From Inia geoffrensis (lineage: Eukaryota; Chordata; Mammalia; Artiodactyla; Iniidae), in NCBI GenBank assembly GCA_036417435.1, contig CM070903.1:78299501-78363500 (forward strand): a DNA stretch of 64,000 nt, written 5' to 3'. Numbering within the stretch: position 1 is the stretch's first letter; every line of letters begins with the position of its first letter. The position numbers were made by a program, and so were the translations under genes. The notes under the pieces are model-generated. The model had not been told where the DNA came from, did no database searches, and was given only the letters and a program-made list of their open reading frames with translations. Positions 23,810-36,200 of the stretch are shown piece by piece.

Positions 23810-24023
23810 GGGCTTCCCTGGTGGCGCAGTGGTTGAGAGTCCGCCTGCCGATGCAGGGGACACGGGTTCGTGCCCCGGTCTGGGAAGATCCCACATGCCG
23901 CAGAGTGGCTGGGCCCGTGAGCCATGGCTGCTGAGCCTGCGCATCCGGAGCCTGTGCTCCGCAACGGGAGAGGCCACAACAGTGAGAGGCCCAAGTACTG
24001 CAAGAAGAAAAAAAAAAAAAAAA
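23810..24023 (+). mobile_element. CHR-2 type tRNA-derived SINE
   Basis: Complete plus-strand copy with a clear A-box (tggcgcagtgg) and B-box (gggttcgtgcc), followed by the GC-rich body and an A-rich tail with G interruptions. The 13-bp duplication aatagagtactta occurs at 23797-23809 and 24024-24036. Confidence 0.97.
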
Positions 24024-24036
24024 AATAGAGTACTTA

Positions 24037-27000
24037 ATATGAGATGCTAAATTTGCTCAATTTAGGAAATAAATACATATGTGATACATCCCCTTGTCCT
24101 CTAAAACTTTTTATCCTAGTTTAGGACACAGATGTATAAACAGATAACTTATATATAATTACATATTTACATAAATTAAAAACCTATTGAGAGGATTTAG
24201 CGATAAGATGTAGAGGAAAGGGCACTGCAATGAGAGTCTGAAAGTCTGAGTTCTAGTTCTTTTTGTCACTTATACTCTGTATGAACTTGCATTCTAAGTC
24301 ATTTTCTTTATGAAACAGATTCTGATACAGAAATTTGCATGCAGGAGATTTTCATGGGAGCATTCTGAAGAGCAAACTTCTAAGGAGACTACTTGCACAT
24401 TTGGGAAAAGAGAAAAAATTGAATGGCGTCTCTGTCAAAACAAAGCCTTCAGCTGAGATGGCCCTTCAAAATTGAAGCAAAGGGCTTAGTTTTTTGTACC
24501 CTGACATTAGAAGTGGGATTAATCTTGTATGGAGCAGCTTCTTTCAGCTGAAGTCCATCCCTGGAGAGCTGGGGGAATGAGTACTTTAATCCTGAAAGGG
24601 ATTTTGTATGGTGCATCTCTTACAACGTTCCTTAAGATGTACTTCTTGCATTGCTCAGGTCCACTTGCATCAACAATAAATTCATTCCATATGGAAACAT
24701 TTCCTACAGTATTCTGGTTGATATTTGGTCTTTTTTCCTGGAGAAACCTAGAAGAATTTTAAAACTACAATGTTCATGTAGAAGTTCATCTTGGGACTGC
24801 AACTGATATCCATTATATCTCTTGTTTATTGTCCATTCTTGGAGCACCCTAAACTTGTGCTAGCACCTCTGCTTGTCTAAGTGACTCACCTCGTAGTGAC
24901 TCAGACAGTCATTCTCATGTGGTCTTCTCACCATAATGATCTTCTCACCATAATCAGCAGTGGCTGATGCTCTTGTCCATTTACCATTAAACTGAGTTAG
25001 AGAGTACTAAGAGTTTTTCCAGTGGGGCAAACAGATGTCAAGCATTTCCTCCATATTACCATTTTGTAATGGTAGCCCACTCTCTTCCTGATGACCAAGA
25101 TAAAGTACTCATACCAATGTTGTGATTCTTTTCCTTATCTATTAGTCTCTTGTCATAGGAGCCCAAATGACTTAGAAGTAACCACAGCATAAAGTTCTAT
25201 GGGACTCTTAGTGTATCTCTGATGGAGGTGTTCCTCCTCTAAGAAGAGGACATCCAGAAAACAGATGTTAAAGCACAAATTCTCCAAGTAACTCAATGGG
25301 AGTGAAGGTAAGTGGGCCATTCTTACCTCCTCTTCTTTGATCTGGGACCCATATATTTTACTTAATGGGGGCCTAGCACCATAAAATGGGTCACTGATTT
25401 AGAGTGTAAACCACATCCTGGAGGATAACTTATCACTCTTGTGGGTTATCACCCTCCAGTTGATGCCTCATCTGCATTATTCTATTATGCTGGCAGATTC
25501 TGGGTGGGAAGGTATGTGATGAGTCATATGCTCACTTCCATACCTTCTTTGGTGTAAAGTAGTTTCCTCTTTCTGAAATGATACTATACTGTATTCTAAG
25601 TGGTAGATCAAAAGGTCTATATGTTTTTAGATAGTGGTACTGGCCAAGATAGTAGTAAAGGTAGGCCTGTAACTTAAATATGTATCTACCTCAGTCAAAA
25701 TGAATTTCTGTCCTTTTCTGATGAAAGGGGTCCAATATACTCTTCTTGGATCCAGATAACTAATTGATCTCCTTGAGGGATGGGGCAGAAGCTCTGCATT
25801 TGTCTCCATTGATGGCAGATTGATATTAAACAACAGCTAGAGCAAGATCAGATTTGGGTTATTGAAGACCATGTTGGTGGGTCTGTGTATGCATTGCCCT
25901 CATCTTCACCACCAAGTTTCCTCCATTTGTTAGCTCATTGTGCTCCACTACAGTGTCATTTGGGTCTCTCCCATGGTTAGATTTTTCTCTGGTGAGTATT
26001 AACTTGTAATGAAAAGATCCTTACATTCATGTCCACTCCCAAGAAGACTTTTTGATGTATCATCTTGTCCAGGAGTGGGGCTCGGGGATAGATTTAGAGA
26101 TTTCCATTTTACCTTCCCCATTTCAACAACTCTGCTCCTACAGGCCAAGAAACCAACATAGGGTTCTTCTAACAACCAAATACGTCCATTCCAATTATGT
26201 GTTCAAGGACCAGAGAAATAACTTCTGGGATGTCTGGAGACCCACTGGACACAAGGTCAGCTGCACCTGGGCCAGAATCCCACTTATTATCAGGTCCTCA
26301 CATGCACCCACTTTAACAGCAGGACCATAATAATGATCCAGACCCTCAAGTGTTAATATCAACTTGAACTCTGTTCCATAGCCCTCAAAATGTCAGAGCA
26401 TTCACATGTTCACAGTGTACAGTTATTTGATTAAATAACCATAAGTCCTTTGGGAGATTAGAGGAATCATAACTCTATACGCATGCCATGATGTTCAAAA
26501 TCATTCCTCATGGGGACTCAGCCTCTCCATTAATCGATGGATTCATTAATAGGGTTTGAGAACTGGCTGAGATCTGGAAACTAGACAAGGGATTAGAATA
26601 CTTTATTGGAGTGGTTATTTGTACTCTTATTGGCTGACCATCTATCTTTCCCATAGGAATACTGTATCCTTTGAATCATTTCCATAGTTCTTGGGCTGCA
26701 CGCTGACAGTAACACTCATTACCATAATGACTTCAAACTTGCTGTTATCTGGCCTCTCTTATTTTAGGATCTTATTATCCCATTACTATCAGTGAGCCCA
26801 GTTCTTAGCGTCTTCTATCATCTATTTTGGACTGGAGAAGATAGCCATCACTGAGCTTTTCAAACATGCTAGTTCCTCTCTCATCATTGCATTGCTAATC
26901 ACTTTGGTAAACAGAGTCATGGGGGCTCTCTTTCATAACATAATCAGCTATTGTGTTTTCTGACTTCACTTAGTAAATCCACTCTAGCATGCCTACTTCT

Positions 27001-29210
27001 CTAAGCACTCTTTCACCTTCTGCCTTAGTATTTCTGTGATTTCTACTTCACTGAGGTGTGGGCTATTATTCTTTTCTAACTTCCATTAGCCATTTTAACA
27101 TTGTATCATTGCCAAGTCTCAGGGTCTTTTGTATCACTTAGCTTTGTAAACTTTCTGCCCCTCTTTGATCCAACACGTTTAGGATACATTTAACTAAGTG
27201 TACCCAAGATATTCTTATGAATATTTTAAGAGGAGAGGTGAGGCATTCAAGTCATAGAAAAAGGGTTTATAAAAGATAATTATCTGTTAAGAATTAATGC
27301 ATGCTTATTGGAATTCTACGTTAACTTGATGTTTCCCATTTACCTACATCCTTATCCTTATTGAATGTGGATACACTAAACATGGAACTTGGCCTCATTT
27401 TTTTCAAGACATCACCACTTCAAATGCACATCACTTTAGGCATGCATATGTATACACGCACATACACACACACATTTACACATATGTATATACTCACTCA
27501 TCCTCCCTCGTGCTGGACCAAGGAATTTAAACAACAGGCTTAAACTTGGTCAAAGGATGAGAAGAGAAGTTCCAATCTTTTAATGTTTAAGTGACCTCAG
27601 TTATGCATGAACGAGAAGACTGAATTCAACTTGCCAAGTAGGTCAGCAGACAGTACTATGAAAAGTTCAGAACAGTCTGGACATGGATTATCTTTTCCAA
27701 CACTGGTTCATTACCTTCCATTTTAGTTCATGAACATTATCCATTATATCAAGCCTGGGTTATCTAAGATGAAATAGCCCCATGCTGCCAGAAATAAGGT
27801 GGGTGGAAGATGACAGATAAATTGCTAATTCAATATTGGAATTCTTTGGGACCTTTTTTACCAAGGTCAAGTTAGAGCATCATGAAGTCATATAGTCACA
27901 ACAGAAAAACAATCATTATTGTAGAGATGAGAAATATTGACAATTCCAAAACAGCTTTTAAATATGAAATAAGAAAATGTATTGTGACTAGGTGTTTAAA
28001 AAGAAAATACTAAGAGAAATACTACTAATTGATTATATCTTCTGTGAAACTCTAAGCTTATTTTTTATGATTGTCAGAGTTTGGGGGTTTCACATTACCA
28101 TTAATGCCATGGACAAAATACTGAATTTTAATGAAATCTAAGTATTTAGGTGTGTCTTTTTCGTTTATAACTTGGCATTTTATTTACCATATTTAATCGT
28201 GTAGGGTATAGTCTTCTCCCTATGTCTTTCCTCATCTCTACATTTTGAGGAAAAAAATGTCTCCTCAGCATAAATCTACCTCCCAAAATAGTTTTCTTTG
28301 CATGGTTTGGTTGGAAGAATTAGTCCTTATAGAGGTTTGATGAGGACACTTGAAAATAGAACATAGATTTCATTAAATGAAGAAAAAGGAAGAGTGCTTT
28401 TGAAACCTCTTAATTAATTTCATTTAAATGGCCCCATTAAAGGAAAAAAAATTCATGAACCATGTGAGGAGACTGGCATAACTAAGATTGCTCCCATCAG
28501 CAGAACCATATATTAAGTTGACCCATTTGAAATTTCCATTTCTATAGGACAAATATGGTCTAATATTGGCAATTTCATATAATTTAATCTACCTGAATAG
28601 GTATTGGTAATGTATTTTAATGGCAAAATATCTGTGAAAGTGCTTAGCAAATTGAACTGGTAAACAAAGTATATAAACAAAGAGCTAGAAGTGGCTACTT
28701 TACATGCAATTGAAATTAATATTTTTTTCTGAGAATGCTTGCCTTGATTGTAAAATAATTCTTTTTAATTTCAAAATTGACCGCTAATTCAGATCATTTG
28801 TAACCATTAAATACACTTTGGAGTTTAGTCCAAATGTAAGACGAGTAATAATCATTACAAAATGCCAACCTACCAACAATGTGCTTGTTACTTAAAAACT
28901 CTATCTTGGATTTTATTGGATGGAAAAGCTTTCCTCTCCATACAGAAGTGAATATCTTCACTTGGAGACGTTCGATAGACTCTGTAAAATTCTAAGTGTG
29001 TTAGATGGTGAAGTTATAGTTACTTACAGTCCTGAGTAATAAAGCAAAGGCTCTAATTCAGATAGTCTTCCGATTTTTGTGAGCAATTGCTGCCATTTTT
29101 GGAACAATACTTTAGAGGAATAGAAATATTTGCTGCTTATTTTGAAACCACTCCATTGTAAAAGCTGTCCTTTACATGTATTTTTAACTAGGCCAACACA
29201 CACCAGCATT
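24037..29210. other. Intergenic DNA, partly derived from an old endogenous retrovirus
   Basis: No cellular gene is visible. A stretch of roughly 24,330-27,200 is less AT-rich than its surroundings and contains a retroviral integrase-like remnant (see 25,627-25,833), so part of it is probably an old ERV internal region on the minus strand. A 17-bp tandem duplication lies near 24,925-24,958. CA-rich sequence lies at about 27,440-27,490. From 27,500 to 29,210 I see nothing I can classify. Confidence 0.4.
25627..25833 (-). pseudogene. ERVL-like integrase (pol) fragment
   Basis: The minus-strand frame contains a GQKFILTEVDTY-like segment followed by a degenerate Tyr/Phe/Ala-rich stretch ending STTI. 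This matches the first catalytic-Asp region of integrases from ERVL-type endogenous retroviruses. The frame is open for only 68 codons and surrounding frames are full of stops, so the copy is dead. The family call is from memory and not confirmed. Confidence 0.5.
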
Positions 29211-29225
29211 CAGCAATCTATTTTT

Positions 29226-29435
29226 TTTTTTTTTTTTTTTTTTGCGGTACGCGGGTCTCTCACTGTTGTGGCCTCTCTCGTTGCGGAGCACAGGCTCCGG
29301 ACGCGTAGGCTCAGCAGCCATGGCTCACGGGCCCCGCCGCTCCGCGGCATGTGGGATCTTCCCGGACCGGGGCACGAACCCGCGTCCCCTGCATCGGCAG
29401 GCGGACTCTCAACCACTGCGCCACCAGGGAAGCCC
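29226..29435 (-). mobile_element. CHR-2 type tRNA-derived SINE
   Basis: Complete reverse copy with a T run of about 20. The 15-bp duplication cagcaatctattttt occurs at 29211-29225 and 29436-29450. The sequence is close to the family consensus as seen in the other copies, suggesting a young insertion. Confidence 0.97.
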
Positions 29436-29450
29436 CAGCAATCTATTTTT

Positions 29451-31417
29451 ATTCTAATAGGTGCAATCAAATGTAACAGCAAAGTAAGGAGGTACTTCCA
29501 AGGCCAATAAGTAAGTGACTTAGTGGCTAAAATTCAGTCTCTGGAATTACTAATGTCCTTCTGTGCTGCAGCAAATTATAAAATTATAAAAGTAATTGTT
29601 AAAGAATGATTGTCTTGCAAATGATTGTTTTTTTTCAATCAGTGTGCTAATATATAACGAAGAAATATATGCCAAATATATCTCTAGATCCAGATAGCAA
29701 AGTAGTACCTCATATTCCCCTAGTGTTCAGGGAAGTGATGAAAACATTTAACAGGTATTCAGAGAAGTTTTATTAAAAGAACAAAAGAATAAATGCATTA
29801 ATTGGTGCATTAATTAATTAATAGATCCAGGTATCACATAGTATATCATATGTATGCAACACCTTACCATTTATTAAGCACTTTCAAATATATACAATGT
29901 AATTTGATACTCATAGGATGTATGACGTACTGGAATGCACATATACTTTGGAATGAGAGGATAAAGATTTGAGTTCTGTCCCTGTAATTTTTTTCTGTTT
30001 AGATAACTTTGAACAAGTAAACACACTGAATCTGATCTTTCCACATTTGTAAATAGGATTGATAAAACCTCTATCATAAGTGTTGCTGCAAGAATTAAGT
30101 GAGAAATTGCGTATAAAAAAAGTGATCAATAAAAACGATTCAAGTGTTAGAACATCTAATTAGAGATGAACAAGCTTCAACTGTAGAAATTAACTTACTT
30201 GATCAAAGTCAAGCCAGTTTCCCAGATGCGGTTTACAACAGTACTGTTATTTATCATTTTTATCATGCTTATTTTATGAACCCCTTATAAGACCACATAT
30301 AGTGTTTGTATAAACCCTTTAAGAACACATATAGCATTCTTATACAGTTAAGTCCATTATCCCTTATTGAGCAGATTTTATTATAAACATTATATTTTAA
30401 CATTTCATTCAAGGCCTCAAGTTCCCCTCTTTTAATGACCTTTAATGAATGGCTTGTATTCATGAATGGAACAAGGATCAGATACCCAGACTTTCCTTCA
30501 CTGACTGGGGAATGCATCACTGGTACAGGCAAGTATGAACGGTCAGATTCAGGAATTAGTTCCCAATAAAACTTGCTTTCCAAGCCCTATCATTAATTTA
30601 TAGACCAATCCTTTTCCATCTGAGCCAATATATGTCTGTTTCTTCTTCTCAATTTAATTTTTTAACTTTGTGCCAGTCTTTCTAACTGGTTCTCACAATC
30701 ATTCTGATATTTGCTAGTACTCACTCTATGTAGAATTCTCTGTTAAATTCAGTGATGAATACCAGGGGGTTTAGAATTAAACTTTGGCTTCTATATATTT
30801 GAAGAGAATAGGTAGCAGTTATTCTTTGGTAGTTCAATAAATAGCAAGAAGTGCCTCTGATCTTCGAGAAGATTAAATTCTAAATGCAGATAAACTTCTT
30901 CCTCTTTTCAGCTAGCTTTATTTGAAAACAATTGGATGATACCCTCATTGATAAATGTATTAATAACTCCACATGGCAGTTTCAGTTTTTAGACTTTCTT
31001 ATCTTTTTCTTCAGATTACAACCAGATGCCGAACTTCCTTCCAAGAAACTCCTTTTCTTATTCCTCACAAATTAAGCTAGATTCTCTTGATTTTCTCTCC
31101 CAGAGAACCCTGAACATTTTCTTTATGGCAATTCCTACAGCTTGCGTTTTTGAGGGCAGGTAAGTTTCCAATGTTATTCATCTTTTTTTTTGCCCAATAT
31201 TATTCATCTTTATTTGGGATATAGCATCACTCTACAACCTTGTTAAATGATTGCAATGGCCATCCAGTGTTTTCCTCAATGGTCTCCCTTTCTATTAACA
31301 TTCCTTGCATCATTCTGCTAAGAAGGGCTTCAATGAATATCTGGTATTTTAGTCCAGAAAATAAATACCTCACCTTGTGCTCATCAGAGCTAGGTACAGA
31401 AGAGGAAAATTGGTTTA
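29451..31417. other. Intergenic DNA without a recognisable gene
   Basis: A MIR relic lies at 29945-30140 and TTAATTAA-rich sequence near 29800-29822. The rest is unclassified. A 104-codon open frame at 30269-30583 on the minus strand has no family features I recognise. Confidence 0.5.
29945..30140 (+). repeat. MIR SINE relic
   Basis: The segments 'gatttgagttctgtccctg', 'aactttgaacaagtaaaca', 'atttgtaaataggattgataa' and '...gtgatcaataaa' follow MIR sense order. Confidence 0.6.
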
Positions 31418-31431
31418 ATAGACCAACTTTT

Positions 31432-31641
31432 TTTTTTTTTTTTTTTTTTTTGCGGTACACGGGTCTCTCACTGCTGTGGCCTCTCCCATTGCGGAGCACA
31501 GGTTTGGACGCGCAGGCTCAGCGGCCATGGCTCACGGGCCCAGCCGCTCCGTGGCATGTGGGATCCTCCCGGACCAGGGCACGAACCCGTGTCCCCTGCA
31601 TCAGCAGGCGGACTCTCAACCACTGAGCCACCAGGGAAGCC
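31432..31641 (-). mobile_element. CHR-2 type tRNA-derived SINE
   Basis: Reverse copy with a T run of about 20. The 14-bp duplication atagaccaactttt occurs at 31418-31431 and 31642-31655. It has a small deletion where other copies read 'acaggctccggacg'. Confidence 0.96.
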
Positions 31642-32489
31642 ATAGACCAACTTTTCACAAAAATCATGAGAGAAAAGTTAAAGCCTTTGAAACTAAACAA
31701 AATATACTTTTCTTTGCATATTTCTTATACCATATAGCAATCCTCTTAGTCTGATGGCATCCCAAATCTGACCTATAGCTAAATCTACTCAAACATACGG
31801 CATGCTGCTTTCTCTTTTGGTGTTGCTGACAGAAACTTCAAAGATTTTAGAGACTTGTCCTGTAAGTCCCATGTGTGACTCTTTTTGTGAGGATAAAGTC
31901 TGATGGAGACAGTTGGGAATCACATATCAAAACAAGGTACTAGAATCGGAATAGTCAGGGATTCTAGGGTAGAAGTCACCCTGGTTTTCATTGTAGGGAA
32001 GATAAATATGTAAGTCTGGTGGCCTAGAGGGTTACTCTCTCCTCTAAGTGATTCTGTATTCTTACTCTTTTTTTTCTTGGCTTCTTTGGATCTCTTTGGA
32101 ATGTGCTTTTCATTTCAGCATGGATGCACTCAGCAGTTTGTGGCTCACTGGGCAGTTTTACTTCACCGTCAAGTTGTGCTTGCCAGCTTTTGTTGAGAAA
32201 TAACAGGAGGTCATACACGGTGTCAAGAAAATGTTGGCGTAGTTAGAGAAACAGGTATTGTATTAGTTGCAATGAATTCAGACCTACTGATGGTAGGATT
32301 AATGAAATCGTGTCTGGTCCTCTCCACAGCTCGATGGAGCTTACAATGAGCTATAGCTTGGACGCCAGAGAGGCTCAGCAAGACCCCTGGCCTCTGGCCT
32401 GCTTGATCAAGCCAGATTGGCCCAAGGTATTGGGAAACAAGTGAAAGTCTCCTAAAACACTTACCTAGGAAAGGAGGAGCAGATAGAGG

Positions 32490-32570
32490 TGAGAAGAGAG
32501 AGAGAGAGGGAAGGGAAGGGAAAGAAAGGAGAGAGAAAGAAAAGAGGGAAGAAAGGAAGGAAAGGGGAGC
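32490..32570. repeat. (GA)n / (GGAA)n purine-rich low-complexity tract
   Basis: About 80 bp of almost pure A and G: 'gagagagagag' followed by GGGAA and GAAA units. Confidence 0.9.
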
Positions 32571-32679
32571 ATAGAGACAGAATTACATAAAATATCAATC
32601 TTTAGCAACTCCAAATTGAATTAAGATAAACATTAGTAGGAACAACCCTTTATTAATTGCTTTGTTATAGATAAATCAC

Positions 32680-32890
32680 TGGTCCTAAACCTTTATGTGC
32701 ATTAATGAATGTAATCTCACAACTACACCACGATGTTGGCTCTGCTTATATAACCCTTTTACAGATAACAGAGTGGGGCACAGGGACACTAAGTAAATTG
32801 CCCAAGAGTTCACAGCTAGGAAAAGGTGGTCTTAGGATTTGAACTCAGAAAATCTGCCTGCAGAGGCTGTGTTCTTAAACACTAGGTACA
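32680..32890 (-). repeat. MIR SINE relic
   Basis: The segments 'cttttacagataacagagtgggg', 'aagtaaattgcccaag', 'ttcacagctagg' and 'tttgaactcag' are the reverse complement of MIR, in the correct order. This is one of the better preserved MIRs here. Confidence 0.8.
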
Positions 32891-34100
32891 ACAGTTTCTC
32901 TCCAGAGGCTGTCACCCACACTCAACTGGTAACCCACAAATGTGGCTGGGTGGGCAGGGTGAGTGAATTGGGAAGGAATCCTAGAAATATGGAATGACAG
33001 ATGTAGTAGACCTCAGAAGGTAGATATTTTTAGAGGAATATTGGAGTGAAGGAACTTATATAGCCCATGCTTTGATATGGGTAATTGATCTTTTCTCCTA
33101 AATTTTATGTCATGCCAGGGAGCCTATCCTCCTGTTCAATACAAACTGTCTGCCCTTTAGTCCTTCCCTTTTCTTACAGACTATGGAGATTATACTGGTT
33201 TTAGATATCATTTACTTAAATTCCTGAATGTATGGATGAGGAGGGTCAAAGAGGGGAAAGACACTGTTGTGCAGAAAGGCAGTGGGGATTAGAGAATCCA
33301 GGGCTCCTGAATCCTAGGTGAGTGTTCTTTGTATTCCACACACAGAGAGACCACGAAGAAAGGGAGAGACCAACATGGAAGGAGGCTCCAAGAGGGATGG
33401 CCAGAAACTCTTTCCTTTTCAGAGAGCCAAAGATAATAGTAATAAAACTCGTTATGTTGCTTTATTTTGTGTTTAATTCAGCAGTACACAATGGCCATCC
33501 CTACCCCATTTTCCTCCTTCTTTTAGTGTTTCCAGAACTTCAGAAAAAGCCATGAAACATTGACATCTGCAAATATCTATCCATGTTACACTTAGGTTTA
33601 CATGTATAACTTCTGCATGGCTACTTCACCTCCCTCTCTGCCAGGACTCCTAAACTGACACCACCTGCTTTACAAATCTTCAAAGCTGCTTCTGAAGAAG
33701 ATCATTTAGAAGAGAAAATGGGTAAAGACAAACCCTTGAACACATTCCTACTATCATGTTAGAGTTCCTGACCTTTAACGGGGCCAGTAGGATCCAGACA
33801 CAGACTAACTGAATGTCATTAATTAAAGATTCAATTTCTTTTCCCCCAAACACCATGGTAAAAACAGCTGAAAGGATCATTCCATTTCTGAATCACAACT
33901 TGGACAGCATTGCTTTTGAAGACAAAATTTTTTAAATATTAAATGATTTTGTTCTTTATTATGCACAAATGCTGCTAATGTGTGCATATAGAATGAATGA
34001 AACATATGATGTTGAAATATTCTTATAAGATGAGATAAAGTAAGAGATAGAGGGTTCTGTATGAGTTGAGCATACAAGATGTATGCAATATAAAATTACT

Positions 34101-34141
34101 AGCCCTGTTTCCATAGTGTAGAGGTTATCAGGTTTGCTTCA
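34101..34141 (+). mobile_element. Tailless retrocopy of a tRNA-Val 5' half
   Basis: Bases 34107-34141 align without gaps to nucleotides 1-35 of tRNA-Val, with about 30 of 35 matching by my recall of tRNA-Val(CAC). The D-arm region 'tagtgtagaggttatca' is clear. The copy stops inside the anticodon loop. The perfect 15-bp direct repeat caatataaaattact flanks it at 34086-34100 and 34142-34156. There is no A-tail. Six bases (agccct) precede the tRNA part and are unexplained. The features fit an L1-mediated tailless insertion of a tRNA half. Confidence 0.75.
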
Positions 34142-34156
34142 CAATATAAAATTACT

Positions 34157-34649
34157 TTCAAACTGGGGGACTGGCAGACCGCCCTCAAAAGTTTAAGAAG
34201 TGGTTTTCGTCTTTTCTCCGAATAACCAAGCTCAAATTCTCAACATAACACCAGCATGCAGTAGATTAAAACTTATTAGGTGAGGTATGAGAGACCATCT
34301 ATTTATAAAAGGCAGTTTGAGGTATTATAAAATAATTAACAGTATAGTTGAATAAAAGTTTGTATGAAAATGAAATTAGTAAAATCTAGTAATTTCCTTA
34401 ATTTGATTTTTCTAGTCTCTATTGAATAATTCCACATTTACTCAGTAGTTTTTGCCACTTTTTCACATATTACACTCGTATTTGCATTATTGTCTTTTCA
34501 GGTTTCACTCTATACTATTAGATTCAACATCTTTTATCAACATTAAAATTACTTATATTATTTACTTTTATAGTCATAAAATATAATATTTACTAAAGCA
34601 GATCCACCTTCATTACAATTTGTTTTCTAAATATTATTACTTATTTTGC
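34157..34649. other. Intergenic DNA, AT-rich
   Basis: I see no gene or classifiable repeat; the sequence is AT-rich and unique-looking. Confidence 0.5.
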
Positions 34650-34765
34650 TTACTTGTCCTTCTCTGACATATTTCACTTAGCATAATACCCTCTAGATCC
34701 ATCCACATTTGTCAGAAACGACAAGATTTCATTCTTTTATATGGCTGAGTAACGTTTCATTGTAT

Positions 34766-34780
34766 ATGTGTATGTGTGTG

Positions 34781-34815
<35 letters not shown>
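34766..34815. repeat. (TG)n microsatellite
   Basis: About 17 uninterrupted TG units preceded by imperfect TG/TATG repeats, inside the L1 fragment where the element has a 'tgtatatatg' stretch. It probably expanded from that seed and could be length-polymorphic. Confidence 0.95.
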
Positions 34816-34818
<3 letters not shown>

Positions 34819-34953
34819 GTATATACACATATGCCACATCTTCTTTATCCATACATCTATCACTGGACACTCAAGTTGCTTCCATATCTTGGCTACTGTA
34901 AATAATGATGAAAATAACATTAGAGCGCATATATCCTTAGAATTAGTGTTTTT

Positions 34954-35278
34954 TTTTTTAATTAATTAATTTATTTTTGACTGCGTTGGGTCTTCATTGC
35001 TGCATGCAGGCTTTCTTCGGTTGTGGTGAGCGGGGGCTACTCTTCATTGAGTTGCACAGGCTTCTCATTGAGGTGGCTTCTCTTGTTGCAGAGCATGGGC
35101 TCCAGGTGAGCGGGCTTCAGTAGTTGTGGCTCGCAGGCTCTAGAGCGCAGGCTCAGTAGTGTGGCCCACGGGCCTAGTTGCTCCGCAGCATGCGGCCTCT
35201 TCCCATACCAGGGCTCGAACCCGTGTCCCCTGCACTGGTGGGTGGATTCTCAACCACTGCACCACCAGGGAAGTCCCT
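34954..35278 (-). mobile_element. Older, longer CHR-family SINE in L1 fragment
   Basis: This reverse copy of about 325 bp has a T/TTAA-rich tail, the 'actgcgttgggtcttcattgctg' end, a middle with 'cttctcttgttgcagagcatggg', and the tRNA-like head at the right ending 'accaccagggaagtccc'. The 14-bp duplication gaattagtgttttt occurs at 34940-34953 and 35279-35292. Confidence 0.92.
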
Positions 35279-36200
35279 GAATTAGTGTTTTTGTTTTCTT
35301 CAGGTAAATATCTTTTTGATAGTTTGTTGTTTGTGTATAGAAATGCAACAGATTTCTGTACACTAATTTTATATCCTGCAATTTTACTGAATTCACTTAT
35401 TAGTTATAAAAGGTTTTTGTAGCACCTTTAGGATTTTCTATATGTACTATAATGCATCTGCAAATAATGATGGTTTTACTTTTTCCTTTCCAATTTGGAT
35501 TCCTTTTATTTCTTTTTCTTTTCTGAATGTCGTGGCTAGGACTTCAAATAATATATTGAATAAAAGTGGCGAGAGTGGGCATCCTTTTCTCACTCCTGAT
35601 CTTAGAGGAAATGCTTTCAGCTCTTCACCTTTGATAACGTTGGCTGCAGCTTTGTCATATATGACCTTTATTATGTTGAGGTACATCCCCTCTATACCCT
35701 CTTTGTTGAGAGTTTTTGTCATATCTGGATGATTAATTTTGTCACTAGCCTTTTCTGCACCTGCTGAGTGATCATATGATTTTCTATTCTTCTGTTTCTT
35801 AATGTAGTGTATCACATTGATTTATTTGTGGTTAGTGAAGCATCCTTGCATCCCTGGGATAAATTCCACTTGATTATGGTGTATGATCCTCTTAATGTAT
35901 TTTTATTTTCTTAATTTCAGATACCACATTAATTATCCATTTATCCATGGTTTTCCATTTATTTCTTTTCTACTACTTTCAAGTCTCTAAAATGTCCCAT
36001 TTCTTTACTCACCCTACAGATCTTTTCTTGTAGATTCTTTAATATATTTATTATGGTTATTTCAAAGTCCTTAGCTAATAGTTTCAGCATATGGATTGTC
36101 TTTAGGCTGCTTTCAATTGACTGAATATTCTTTTGTCATGGGTCATATACTCCTGTTTTCTCATGCATTTTGCAATTTTTATAATGATATTGTGTGAAGA

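Larger units (their letters stand above)
31656..34085. other. Intergenic DNA with GA-rich tract and MIR relic
   Basis: A purine-rich tract lies at 32490-32570 and a MIR relic at 32680-32890. A 64-codon minus frame at 32024-32218 ends in a basic stretch, but I recognise no family and treat it as chance or an unclassified repeat. Confidence 0.5.
34650..36200 (-). mobile_element. Old L1 fragments, rearranged, interrupted by a SINE
   Basis: 34650-34939 matches the end of L1 ORF2, reversed ('catccacatttgtcag', 'atggctgagtaacgtttcattgt'). After the SINE, 35293-35900 matches the reverse-transcriptase region, so ORF2 sequence between the two parts is missing. 35,990-36,200 resembles a 5' region of old L1M elements. 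The minus frame at 35447-35815 carries the RT segment but ends FADAL where the catalytic FADD would be. It is older and more diverged than the L1s at 16 and 57 kb. Confidence 0.8.

Noticed and set aside
23810..23900. tRNA-like heads of the SINEs as tRNA genes
   Set aside because: They have A and B boxes but no cloverleaf with an intact acceptor stem, and they continue into the SINE body and A-tail.
32024..32218. 64-codon minus frame with a basic C-terminus as a small gene
   Set aside because: No family recognised, no splice sites or conserved context; the length is within chance.
34766..34815. TG repeat as a CRISPR-like or structured array
   Set aside because: A simple dinucleotide microsatellite inside an L1 fragment; no spacers or repeat units.
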